DNA from: Chitinophagales bacterium
GTDB taxonomy: Bacteria; Bacteroidota; Bacteroidia; Chitinophagales; UBA2359
Reading direction: 5' to 3'
NCBI GenBank assembly: GCA_020628375.1
Contig: JAHDFD010000025.1
Coordinates: forward strand, 1-61,899
Length of the DNA: 61,899 nucleotides
Below the pieces are notes generated by a model, which was not told the DNA's origin, did no database searches, and saw only the letters and a program-made list of their open reading frames with translations. Both the position numbers and the translations under genes were made by a program. Below are positions 10,501-17,393 of this stretch, piece after piece; the stretch's first letter is position 1; each line of letters starts with the position of its first letter.

Positions 10501-11893
10501 TGCGAATTATACTATTGCCTTAGATGGCGATGCTGATGATATTACAACAGTTCCTGCATCTGGACAGTCGGGAACGAACAATTATACGATTAGCTGGATC
10601 AGTGCTGCGCCGGCTTGTTTCACTGGTGGAACAGCAACAGTTACTTATGATTGTCCTACGACAACAATCACTTATTCTGAAGATTTAGTAGGTTATGACC
10701 CTTGTGATTGCAACGATGACCAATCGGCTAATGGCGCAGGAGATGGTACGTTTAGCGAACTTATTGTTATACAAACAGATCCTGCTACGACAGGCTTAAC
10801 ACTTTGTGTTGCCAATGGTGCTTCTCCTGCTAGTTTAGAAGGACAAACGCTAACAGATAATAATGACGGTAGTTATTCTATTGCCTTTAATCATGTTGAT
10901 GCAATAGGTTATACCTTGGAAATTGCTGATTGTTCTGATCTAAATACTGTTTTGGTTGTTGACAATTCTCCTTTCACTAATACTTGTTATTATCCTGTAA
11001 TTGCATCAACCGTTCCGGTAACAATTTGTGATACTGACGCAGCTTTAGATTTGACTACACTGTTTGCAGAATCAGGTATAAATGGTGATTTTATGGGCAA
11101 CTTCACATTCAGTTCTACAGGAAGTGGTGTTAGTGGCACAAGCTTTGACCCTTCGGCTGCATCGATAGGAATGAACGATATTACTGCTACTTATACACCA
11201 ACAGCAGTGGTCGGTGATAACCCGGGAACTATTGCTGATTGCGTAACTAGCTTACAAGTAATGATCGATGTTCAAAGTTGTGTTTGTGAAGAAGAGATTA
11301 ATTATAATGTGGCTGCTGTTGGCTGTGATATGACTGGTACTAGCATTGAGTTACAACAAACAGATGGAACACCGATTACCACTCTTCCTCTTGGCGTAGA
11401 TGGAGGTTCGGGTACTTTTGGTTTACAAGCTTGTGGCAATTACCAAGTTGTGATTACTGGTGCACCGGCATGTTATACCGATGCAGGTGGAGATGTTGGT
11501 CCAAGATTATTAACAACTGATGGTAGTGGATCTGAAAATGTATTTTTCTCTTCAAATGCTACCGACATTCCAACTTTGTCTGAATGGGGATTGATCTTAT
11601 TAGCATTAATGTTAATGAGTTATGGAACATTAGGTGTTGTTGCAAGCAGTACACAAATCAGTTTGAACGGAAACATGAATATTCCAAATACTCGCTTACA
11701 ACTACCGTTTAACAAAGAAGTATTAGTACATACCTTAATGATAACAGCAATAATTGCAGCTATTGGCTTTGTTGGTTCACTAAGTTTGTATGGAGCAATA
11801 TTTATGAGTGATATAATCGGAGTTAGTTTTGCCGGTCCGGTGTTTGCTTATTTATTACACTTATTGTGGTTGGTTCAGAAAGACCATAAGTAA
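4571..11893 (+). CDS. Giant secreted putative zinc metalloprotease with tandem repeats and IPTL-CTERM tail
   Basis: 2440 residues. Signal peptide at 1-19. The sequence HEMLHAVGIGHHYG holds the metzincin zinc motif HExxHxxGxxH (His386, Glu387, His390, His396), and a later CTGLMNP could supply the Met-turn, so residues about 180-450 are probably a protease domain. Cys-rich Ig-like modules follow. Three copies of a 186-187-residue repeat start at DNA 7193, 7754 and 8312; then come three full copies and a partial copy of a 174-176-residue repeat (8846, 9374, 9902, 10424). At residue 2333 IPTLSEWG begins an IPTL-CTERM membrane segment, the signal read by XrtH-type exosortases rather than T9SS. Unusually, about 75 more residues with two further hydrophobic segments follow. 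No exosortase gene is in the window. An intrinsic terminator follows at 11935-11966. Confidence 0.85.
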   Translation: MKKLFTLLTFLLTSIVVHATLIIPPDDMGEMAKNAELVVYAQAVSHADNNEYINNFNIIEVINGNAAIGENIQVAEYSGEDENGRRFIISGDVDFKIGTKYLLFLSMNSSGYYKLQYLSLSSFEEGSPDGVSKILAHDQSLLDMYLFDESMKDAHGLSGAYYANTLIEHLKDVVDGTTNWDINSAGIYFLGIDDSEKPEGNNDGTNTKSQAPCPNNAPCHCSTLFGVPGANQTKYVDNTWTVCVAGGASDDPTTTTEITDLQTAITAMNNMPGINISYTGIDAACSPSVGCTNASNDALACAGGFGNNCNKMFVFFDDPCDQIADVDGFCAGTLGIGGHFAGAATHTDACGDTWVTACNPFFVMNDFSGCLPNTVSQNDYVAVLTHEMLHAVGIGHHYGAQAFTTTAAGDNSCGTAGANNPASAPTGTINHNGSECTGLMNPVICNSPAPAPPTFSITALDNACTDWMYNITSSTTCNITNVTLNTAPTCSGDDASFEVCFDVTDGSGAYDIEVAGLVVNNAAAGATDGNVCITATRTGPASGGTFTVNVRDDATFSCLDDTNLQVTFPECPTPCATTCADASTNGCSTSITADNTTPTSTADFTQNCQQTTVVATTASPASITQCYEYTATQPAFFISDFGSILSFTPTDCGYTTTSVIVSEPGCTNPVDVTPAPGFLAQFSGANIGTTYTVCVTGEVSTTGDDCEMSCLNHAITPIAPSCDAVTATPTFQASDICAGDNFVITPSCNYGGLLFQDEVSDPVCTGANAILTDYLFVPAINVFDSDPDTNPGASIIGFDDALNNTCDNITIAAANFPNITCQPINYTVYAQAGFDVYCFDNNTGTVGNYLGTDFQDCPVIPITFTVYPSPSTVNVDDGTSCGTPSVNFVAADNTVCATQTKTAVCADNNDSFAYDFATDATDDGYDGTWIASAPTNCVTASGTINCSNCVVVACPSQPTASSDVNDVCTGGNATLTLGFTTAGTGGSTGSFNLSSTPAGATFAPVSPAAEGNVTVSFPANNSCAPIDYVIAIDAVCSTGDDITGDPANITITVYPQPAVTVVDDGTSCGTPSANLVAVDNTICATQTKTAVCADNNDSFAYDFATDAADDGYDGTWIASAPANCVATVSGTINCSNCPTCPLTPTASSDVNDVCTGGSATLTLGFTTAGTNGATGSFNLSSTPAGATFAPVSPAAEGNVTVSFPANNSCAPIDYVIAIDAVCSTGDDITGDPANITITVYPQPTVTVVDDGTSCGTPSANLVAIDNTICATQTKTAICADNNDSFAYDFATDAADDGYDGTWIASAPANCVATVSGTINCSNCPTCPLTPTASSDVNDVCTGGSATLTLGFTTAGTNGATGSFNLSSTPAGATFAPVSPAAEGNVTVSFPANTGCDPIDYIIAIDAVCSTGDDITGDPANITITVYPDFDANLLMSTQGTCGAAPSLTSTCANYVITIDGDADDITIAPTPGQSGTNNYTITYNNGPNGTSCFSETSTVAYNCNISCPTVTTAISGTESLCSGGTPTLDDTGLLLDDATLAVNVGEVSWWEEATFNTAYVGTALTHSGADNCIAETVILFASVECIDDGSLIAAGSVTITVYPDFDANLLVTVDGDCNNAPSLTSTCANYTITLDGDADDISTIPTPGQSGTNNYTITYNNGPNGTSCFSETSTINYNCAITCPVVNTTISGTEDICSGGTPTLDASALALDDASLAVGNGTVSWWEDATFNTAYSGAALTHSGADNCSVESITLFASIECNDDGSLIVAGSVTINIYPDFDANLLVPVVGDCNTAPSLTSSCANYSIALDGDADDITTVPTPGQSGTNNYTISWSAAPACFTGGTATVAYNCNIACPNVDTAISGTEDICSGGTPTLDASALALDDASLAVGNGTVSWWEDATFNTTYTGGALTHSGADNCSVESITLFASVECSDDGSLIAAGSVTINIYPDFDANLLVPVQGDCTTAPSLTSNCANYTIALDGDADDITTVPASGQSGTNNYTISWISAAPACFTGGTATVTYDCPTTTITYSEDLVGYDPCDCNDDQSANGAGDGTFSELIVIQTDPATTGLTLCVANGASPASLEGQTLTDNNDGSYSIAFNHVDAIGYTLEIADCSDLNTVLVVDNSPFTNTCYYPVIASTVPVTICDTDAALDLTTLFAESGINGDFMGNFTFSSTGSGVSGTSFDPSAASIGMNDITATYTPTAVVGDNPGTIADCVTSLQVMIDVQSCVCEEEINYNVAAVGCDMTGTSIELQQTDGTPITTLPLGVDGGSGTFGLQACGNYQVVITGAPACYTDAGGDVGPRLLTTDGSGSENVFFSSNATDIPTLSEWGLILLALMLMSYGTLGVVASSTQISLNGNMNIPNTRLQLPFNKEVLVHTLMITAIIAAIGFVGSLSLYGAIFMSDIIGVSFAGPVFAYLLHLLWLVQKDHK
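7193..8845 (+). repeat. Long coding tandem repeat A, 3 copies of about 558-561 bp
   Basis: Copies start at 7193, 7754 and 8312 (periods 561 and 558 bp), each beginning with the codons for VDDGTSCGTPS and ending at ITVYP. Copies 2 and 3 are nearly identical at the DNA level (for instance the runs around 7903-8103 and 8461-8661), which suggests recent duplication or gene conversion. Each encodes one Cys-containing Ig-like pair of modules. Confidence 0.9.
8846..10660 (+). repeat. Long coding tandem repeat B, 3 full and 1 partial copies of about 522-528 bp
   Basis: Copies begin at the YPDFDANLL codons at 8846, 9374, 9902 and 10424 (periods 528, 528 and 522 bp). The last copy stops after about 230 bp. 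Each unit carries a SWWE-containing module and a Cys-rich GQSGTNNYTI module. Conservation is lower than in repeat A, but copies 2 and 3 share long identical runs. Confidence 0.88.
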
Positions 11894-11934
11894 TTCAATG
11901 CTGTCAGGATTCAGCACCCTGACCATATCGTAAA

Positions 11935-11966
11935 ATGCCCCTGATGACTTTTGTTATCAGGGGCAT
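11935..11966 (+). terminator. Intrinsic terminator of the giant gene
   Basis: Perfect 11-bp stem ATGCCCCTGAT (11935-11945) and ATCAGGGGCAT (11956-11966), followed by a T run and preceded by an A run, so it may work in both directions. A smaller gtcagg/cctgac hairpin lies just upstream. Confidence 0.88.
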
Positions 11967-11994
11967 TTTTTGTTTAAACAGTTGGAAGAATAAT

Positions 11995-12050
11995 GTTTTA
12001 TGATCTGTGGTCTGTCGACTATTAACATTGATATTTATACATCACAACTT
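11995..12050. repeat. Half copy of a dispersed inverted-repeat element (family with 46031 and 53971)
   Basis: The stretch gatctgtggtctgtcgac ... tacatcacaactt resembles the right half of the elements at 46031-46154 and 53971-54101, which share (g/c)atctgttgac and catc-caactta. The left half is not present here. Confidence 0.4.
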
Positions 12051-12077
12051 GGATTACATATACTACCGTCGGGGTAG

Positions 12078-12169
12078 ATTTCGGAAAATCAGATTTATGT
12101 TTTCTAAAGATATTTATCTGCAAATCAATGACTTAATACAAGAATCTTGATTTATTCATTTTCCGAAAT
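12078..12169. repeat. 92-bp element with perfect 12-bp inverted ends
   Basis: ATTTCGGAAAAT (12078-12089) is repeated in inverted form as ATTTTCCGAAAT (12158-12169), with 68 bp between and partial similarity continuing inward. There is no ORF inside. It sits between two other inverted-repeat elements. It may be a small non-autonomous mobile element or a long-range hairpin. Confidence 0.5.
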
Positions 12170-12195
12170 TTATGCCGTTTACAGTATAATTGCTT

Positions 12196-12395
12196 ACTGA
12201 TGTTACGCACTATGTCAAACTGAGTAAGTTTTGAAGCAAATTTTGAAAAAATTGTGCTTTAAAACGCATCGAAGTTAAGTTCTTGATAGTCAAATACTTC
12301 GCAGGGTCGCCTGGCGATGCACTATGCTTTTTCTGCGTTTTCACTTGAAAAATCTCCGTTTACTCAGTGTGACACGAACTCTGCGTAACATCAGT
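12196..12395. mobile_element. MITE-like 200-bp element with terminal inverted repeats
   Basis: The ends are a perfect 14-bp inverted repeat, ACTGATGTTACGCA (12196-12209) and its complement (12382-12395). Similarity continues inward through tgtca and actgagtaa on both sides. There is no coding capacity. The flanks tgctt and tactt are a weak candidate for a target duplication. The right end lies 3 bp from the accC stop codon. The interior resembles 53862-53930. Confidence 0.6.
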
Positions 12396-12398
12396 TAC

Positions 12399-13745
12399 TT
12401 AATCTTCTTCGATCCAATCGAATTCATTGATAAAACCAGTATTGAAGTTTCCTTCTATAAATCGTTTATCATCCATTAATTTCAAATGAAAAGGAATTGT
12501 TGTTTTTATTCCCTCGATCAAAAATTCTTCTAAGGCTCTTTTCATTTTGGCAATTGCCTCCGTACGGGTTTGCGCCCTGCAAATTACCTTAGCGATCATA
12601 GAATCGTAAAATGGGGGAACGGTATAACCTGCAAAAACATGTGTATCTACTCTAACGCCTAATCCTTTTGGTGTATGCAAATATTCTATTCTACCTGGGC
12701 AAGGTGCAAAGTCACGCATAGGATCTTCTGCATTTATTCTGCATTCTATAGCATGACCTTTGGGAAAATATTCAGAAGCTGTTATTTTTTCACCTGCAGC
12801 AATTTTAATCTGTTCTTTTATCAGATCAAAGTCCATTACTTCTTCGGTAACCGTATGCTCCACCTGAATTCGGGTATTCATTTCCATAAAATAGAAATCT
12901 CTGTGTTTATCAACCAGAAATTCAACAGTTCCAACACTTTCATAATTTATCGCTTTTGCTGCTTTGATCGCTGCTTCTCCCATTTTTTTTCTTAACTCTT
13001 CAGTCAGAAAAGGAGAAGGCGCTTCTTCGACTAATTTCTGATGACGACGCTGAATAGAACAATCTCTTTCAGAAAGGTGACAAGCATTTCCATACTGATC
13101 TCCTGCGATCTGAATTTCAATATGACGCGGTTCTTCTACAAACTTTTCGATATAGATTCCATCATTTCCAAAAGAAGCTCCTGCTTCAGCCTGTGCCGAC
13201 AAATAGTTCGACTCAAGTTCTGCTTCTTCTTTAACAATACGCATACCTTTACCGCCGCCGCCAGCAGTCGCTTTTATCATTACCGGATAACCGATTTTTT
13301 TTGCAAGCTTTTTTGCTTCCTTTATACTAGGCACTAACCCGTCTGAACCAGGTACAACAGGAACACCGGCTTTTATCATTGTTTCTTTAGCCGTTATTTT
13401 ATCGCCCATTGATTGTATCATCTTAGCCGATGGACCAATGAACTTTATATTTGAATCAGCACATAGCTGTGAAAAATCTGCATTTTCAGCCAAAAAACCA
13501 TAACCGGGATGAATGGCATCGGCATTGGTGATCTCGGCAGCTGCCATAATATTGGCAACATTCAAATAAGAATCTCTACTAGGGTGAGGTCCAATACAAA
13601 CCGCTTCATCTGCAAAACGGACATGTAAGCTGTCTTTATCCGCAGTTGAATAAACAGCCACTGTATTAATTCCCATTTCTTTACAGGTTCTTATTACCCT
13701 TAAAGCAATTTCTCCACGATTGGCGATCAAAATCTTTTTAAACAT
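12399..13745 (-). CDS. accC: Acetyl-CoA carboxylase, biotin carboxylase subunit
   Basis: 448 residues, the usual length. It carboxylates biotin on the carrier protein (AccB) using ATP and bicarbonate, the first step of malonyl-CoA synthesis. Motifs: [12 protein letters not shown] at the N-terminus, [10 protein letters not shown], the glycine-rich ATP loop [14 protein letters not shown], and the catalytic [16 protein letters not shown]. It stands alone: no accB lies within the window on either side, although the two are often adjacent. A propionyl-CoA-type biotin carboxylase is possible but would normally be longer. The stop codon abuts a MITE-like element. Confidence 0.93.
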   Translation of the reverse strand: MFKKILIANRGEIALRVIRTCKEMGINTVAVYSTADKDSLHVRFADEAVCIGPHPSRDSYLNVANIMAAAEITNADAIHPGYGFLAENADFSQLCADSNIKFIGPSAKMIQSMGDKITAKETMIKAGVPVVPGSDGLVPSIKEAKKLAKKIGYPVMIKATAGGGGKGMRIVKEEAELESNYLSAQAEAGASFGNDGIYIEKFVEEPRHIEIQIAGDQYGNACHLSERDCSIQRRHQKLVEEAPSPFLTEELRKKMGEAAIKAAKAINYESVGTVEFLVDKHRDFYFMEMNTRIQVEHTVTEEVMDFDLIKEQIKIAAGEKITASEYFPKGHAIECRINAEDPMRDFAPCPGRIEYLHTPKGLGVRVDTHVFAGYTVPPFYDSMIAKVICRAQTRTEAIAKMKRALEEFLIEGIKTTIPFHLKLMDDKRFIEGNFNTGFINEFDWIEED

Positions 13746-13925
13746 CGAAATAATTTACAAATTGATAAAAGTCAAAGTATAAAGCAACAAAGTTAAGAGT
13801 ATGTTTAATATCCTTCCAATATCCATTCAGAAAATAGAGTTTGGCATGATAATTTTCCCACATAATAATAACACTGATAACTACTTAGCCCAAATGATAT
13901 TAGTTTCGTTTCTTGTTTTTGGATT

Positions 13926-15584
13926 ATGAATAAATATTTACAAGCTTACCTTTTTGTTACCTTTTTGCTAACGAGCTTTATTTTAAATGCTCAGAGTAGT
14001 GTTTATCAAACAGCGGAAGATGAAAAATATTGGTTAGCACAGGATTATATCGCTTCTTTCCAACATTTTGCCATTGAAGAAATGTACAAAACGGGCATTC
14101 CTGCAAGCATAACCCTTGCTCAGGGTTTACACGAATCTAATTATGGAAGAAGCCGCTTGGCTCGTTTAGCCAATAATCATTTTGGTGCAAAAGCACATAA
14201 TACATGGGCAGGTCCTGTTATTCATCATGATGATGATGCACCACAGGAAGCATTCAGAAAATATGAATCTGTGGAACATTCTTACAGAGATCATTCAAAA
14301 GTATTAGCTAAAAAACGATACGCATTCTTATATCATCTGAATCCCTATGACTATAAAGCATGGGCACATGGATTGAAAAAGGCAGGCTACGCTACCGATC
14401 CGAAATATGCATATAAGCTAATTAATATTATCGAAACTTATCAGTTATTTCAATATGACCAACCACATTTGCAAGCTCAAGAGCAAATAGTGAGTATTCA
14501 AAAAACGCTAAACCCTTCTGATCCCGGCTATATGAGCGCAGTCTATACTAAGCCTGTCGTGTATGCTAATTCAGACAAAAAAACGACAATAAAAGAGCAT
14601 AAGAACAAAAAGAAAAAAAATATTCCAAGAGAAAAATATAATTACCAACCAATAAATACTAAGGCGGTAAAGAGTGTTTATGCTCAACATTCACCAGAAG
14701 AAAGTGTGGAGTTGGCAATGCGCGCAGTGAGTACAATTGAGCGTCCGGATAAAGAATGGTATAAAGGGAATCGTGCTATATTCTTTAATACAGATATGAT
14801 GCCTTCGGAAGTCGCATTCTGGTATGACGTCGATCTGGATAAACTACTGAAGTGGAATTATGCACAAGCTCATGTTCCATTTGAAGCAGGGAAACCTGTT
14901 TACCTTGAACCACTTCGTGGAAAAGCAGGAAATTTTTCTGATAAAACTTATAAAGCTTTACGTGGTCAAAATCTGATCGATGTTGCCATTGCTTCAGGAA
15001 TAAAGTTAGAACGGTTAATGAAGTTGAATAAAGTTGTTGATCCGGAGCTATATATTAAACCCGGTGAAATAGTTCAATTGAAAAGAAAGTCAAGAAAAAA
15101 GCTTAAAACAACTGACGGTATTGATTTCAGTCCAATAAAAAATATTGCTGTAAAACCTTCTGAAAAATTGAATTCAATAGCAATTGATTTGCAGGATGAC
15201 TTTAAACAAAGAACTTTCAAATTATTGGCCGATAGTTATTATAGGAGTAAAACTGTAGAAATAACACCTAAGAAAGTACAAGTGACATCAGCTAACAATC
15301 TTCAGACAGCCAATCAGTATCAAGCAATAAGTTATTCAAATTATACACAAACGAAAACCGCTCAGGCTAATTACATTCCTAATATTGTTGAACAAAAACC
15401 AAAGGTCATAATGGCTGATAAAGTATCAAATCCTTCCTCAGGACCTATTTATCATACAGTAGAAAAAGGACAAACGCTTTATCGACTTTCTGTAATTTAT
15501 GATGTTGATGTTGATGATATTAAGGCTTTAAATAATTTAAAAGATAACACCATTAAAACCGGAAGTTCGGTAAGAGTTAGGTAA
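13926..15584 (+). CDS. Secreted glucosaminidase-domain protein with LysM
   Basis: 552 residues. Signal peptide at about 1-23. An FlgJ/LytG-type glucosaminidase domain (about 35-185) contains ITLAQGLHESNYGRSRLA with candidate catalytic Glu70, and AKKRYAFLYHLNPYDYKAWAHGLKKAGYATDP. A basic linker follows (about 215-235). The middle region contains one or two weak LysM-like segments, and a clear LysM (508-552, YHTVEKGQTLYRLS ... VDVDDIKALN) closes the protein. It should cleave peptidoglycan glycan strands in the periplasm during growth or division. A TAGTTTCG box at 13901-13908 may be its promoter. Confidence 0.9.
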   Translation: MNKYLQAYLFVTFLLTSFILNAQSSVYQTAEDEKYWLAQDYIASFQHFAIEEMYKTGIPASITLAQGLHESNYGRSRLARLANNHFGAKAHNTWAGPVIHHDDDAPQEAFRKYESVEHSYRDHSKVLAKKRYAFLYHLNPYDYKAWAHGLKKAGYATDPKYAYKLINIIETYQLFQYDQPHLQAQEQIVSIQKTLNPSDPGYMSAVYTKPVVYANSDKKTTIKEHKNKKKKNIPREKYNYQPINTKAVKSVYAQHSPEESVELAMRAVSTIERPDKEWYKGNRAIFFNTDMMPSEVAFWYDVDLDKLLKWNYAQAHVPFEAGKPVYLEPLRGKAGNFSDKTYKALRGQNLIDVAIASGIKLERLMKLNKVVDPELYIKPGEIVQLKRKSRKKLKTTDGIDFSPIKNIAVKPSEKLNSIAIDLQDDFKQRTFKLLADSYYRSKTVEITPKKVQVTSANNLQTANQYQAISYSNYTQTKTAQANYIPNIVEQKPKVIMADKVSNPSSGPIYHTVEKGQTLYRLSVIYDVDVDDIKALNNLKDNTIKTGSSVRVR

Positions 15585-15639
15585 AGTTTCTTCGGCATTT
15601 ACTATTCACTTGTTTAGTGGTTTAACTACTGAATTACTA

Positions 15640-15647
15640 TAACTTTG
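15640..15647 (+). promoter_or_regulatory. -7 box TAACTTTG of the lpxH-like gene
   Basis: TAACTTTG matches TAnnTTTG and ends 5 nt before the GTG start codon at 15653, so transcription would begin at or beside the start codon. The -33 region is poor. Confidence 0.45.
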
Positions 15648-15652
15648 CATTC

Positions 15653-16477
15653 GTGCAATTGATAGAGCATCATATTAAACCGGGAAAAAAGGTCTTTTTT
15701 GCCAGCGATCTTCATTTGGGAACACCGAGCCATGAAGCAAGCAGAAAACGAGAAGATAAGTTCGTTGAATGGTTATGCTTTATTGAACAAGAAGCTGAAG
15801 CACTTTTTTTGGTTGGCGATATTTTCGACTATTGGTTTGAATATAAACATTATGTTCCCAGAGGTTATGTTCGTTTGTTAGGAAAGCTTGCACAAATGAG
15901 TGATAAAGGGTGTAAAATTTATGCTTTTACAGGAAATCATGATCTTTGGATGAAAGATTATTTTCAGGAAGAACTTTCAATTCCTGTTTTCCATGAACCA
16001 ATACATTTACAACTGAACCACAAGAAGTTTTTTGTAGGACATGGCGATGGTTTAGGACCGGGTGACTATAGTTATAAATTACTGAAAAAAGTTTTTACAA
16101 ATCCTGTTTGTAAATTCCTTTATAGTCAGCTTCATCCTGATTTTTCTGCCAGATTAGCTACTTATTTTTCAAGAAGTAGCAGAAAATCACAAGAAAATAA
16201 AGGGGAAGACGTTTTTCAGGGAAAGGAGCAGGAATGGCTTTATCTTTACGCGCTGAAAAAGCTTGAAACCAAGCATTTCGACTATTTTGTTTTCGGACAC
16301 AGACATTTGCCCTTAAACATTGATATAGAATATCAGTCAGATGCTTTGGCGAAAGCTCAAACAAAAAATGAAGCTTCAGAAAAGGCTTCAAAATATATTA
16401 ATTTAGGTGATTGGATAAATCATTTTACTTATGCAAAATTTGATGGCGAACAACTCACACTCGAATACTTCAGGTAG
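15653..16477 (+). CDS. lpxH: UDP-2,3-diacylglucosamine diphosphatase, LpxH-like
   Basis: 274-residue calcineurin-like metallophosphoesterase that, by family, hydrolyses UDP-2,3-diacylglucosamine to lipid X in lipid A synthesis at the inner membrane. Metal-site motifs: SDLHLG (Asp19, His21), VGDIFDYW (Asp56), TGNHDLW (Asn95, His96), VGHGDGLGPGD and the C-terminal FGHRHLP. The start is GTG, chosen because the conserved domain begins within 15 residues and no ATG precedes it. Its 3-prime end overlaps the next gene by 47 bp (35 bp if that gene starts at 16443). The specific paralogue (LpxH versus LpxH2/YbbF-like) is not resolved by eye. Confidence 0.85.
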   Translation: MQLIEHHIKPGKKVFFASDLHLGTPSHEASRKREDKFVEWLCFIEQEAEALFLVGDIFDYWFEYKHYVPRGYVRLLGKLAQMSDKGCKIYAFTGNHDLWMKDYFQEELSIPVFHEPIHLQLNHKKFFVGHGDGLGPGDYSYKLLKKVFTNPVCKFLYSQLHPDFSARLATYFSRSSRKSQENKGEDVFQGKEQEWLYLYALKKLETKHFDYFVFGHRHLPLNIDIEYQSDALAKAQTKNEASEKASKYINLGDWINHFTYAKFDGEQLTLEYFR

Positions 16478-17282
16478 AAATATCTTCGGAATTTTCTGTT
16501 TATTGATAACAGCATTTTTACTTATTTCATGGGCAGCTCGTCCGGCAGAATATGTATTATTGAATACCATTCCAATAAAAGGGAAAACGCTTACTACCGA
16601 TATGCTTAATAATGCCTATGTGATTACACAGGCAAATATGGTAGAGCGTTACGATACTGCCGGTAATTTAACCGGACGCTTCGGAGAACAGCGTTATGGG
16701 AAATTGCACTCTGTTGATGCAACTAGCCCTTTCAACTTATTGCTGTTTTATAAGAATTCAGCAACAATGGTAACTGCTGATAACAGAATGAATCCCAAGC
16801 ATTACTTCAAATTAAGTTCATTAGGCATAACAGATGTTTCGGCTGCCTGCCTTTCGGAAGATAATTATATTTGGTTTTTCGATAAGAACGAATCGCGTTT
16901 AAAAAAGATCAATAACGAATATGAGGTTGTACGCCAAAGTGTACAGATCAATCAAATGTTGGGAAGTGATATAGATCCGAATTTCATGATCGAGCGCGAT
17001 GGGATCATTTATGTCAATGACCCTAATTTAGGCGTGCTTCTTTTCGATAGATTCGGTACTTATTATAATTCCTTTTTCTATTCAGGATTAAACAGCTTTC
17101 AGGTTGTGAATGATCGCCTGGTTTATCCGCAAGGAAAAGAATTATGTGTCTATAATTACATGCAAGCAGACCTGCAAAAAGTTCCTCTGCCACAAGTAGG
17201 CAATATGCGTTCTGTACAACTGCAAGGTGATCGTTTATATATACTTACGCCTAATGACTTACAGGTTTACGGGAAGCGTTAA
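16431..17282 (+). CDS. Membrane-anchored propeller-like protein of unknown function
   Basis: 283 residues, or 279 if translation starts at the second Met (16443). One N-terminal membrane anchor (about 19-37, IFGIFCLLITAFLLISWAA), then a periplasmic domain with repeated short beta-strand units (VERYDTAGNL, NYIWFFDKNESRLKKIN, GVLLFDRFGTYYNSFF, LCVYNYMQADL, DRLYILTPNDLQVYGKR) that look like NHL or WD-type propeller blades. It overlaps the lpxH-like gene, so the two are probably co-transcribed. I do not recognise a named family. Confidence 0.75.
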   Translation: MQNLMANNSHSNTSGRNIFGIFCLLITAFLLISWAARPAEYVLLNTIPIKGKTLTTDMLNNAYVITQANMVERYDTAGNLTGRFGEQRYGKLHSVDATSPFNLLLFYKNSATMVTADNRMNPKHYFKLSSLGITDVSAACLSEDNYIWFFDKNESRLKKINNEYEVVRQSVQINQMLGSDIDPNFMIERDGIIYVNDPNLGVLLFDRFGTYYNSFFYSGLNSFQVVNDRLVYPQGKELCVYNYMQADLQKVPLPQVGNMRSVQLQGDRLYILTPNDLQVYGKR

Positions 17283-17290
17283 CATTAGAC

Positions 17291-17372
17291 TTTAAAACGA
17301 TTTTTTTTCATACAATTATTTTACAATGTACAGACGTAGCATTGCTACGTCTCTATCAAAAATCGTTTTAAA
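17291..17372. repeat. Nested inverted repeats between convergent genes
   Basis: An outer perfect 15-bp inverted repeat (17291-17305 and 17358-17372, arm TTTAAAACGATTTTT) encloses an inner 9-bp hairpin AGACGTAGC, ATT, GCTACGTCT (17332-17352). The outer arms lie between two convergent genes and have T runs, so they could serve as a bidirectional terminator. The inner hairpin belongs to the same GC-ATT-GC family as 259-283. Confidence 0.65.
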
Positions 17373-17393
17373 CTTTATTATTTGCTAATATTT

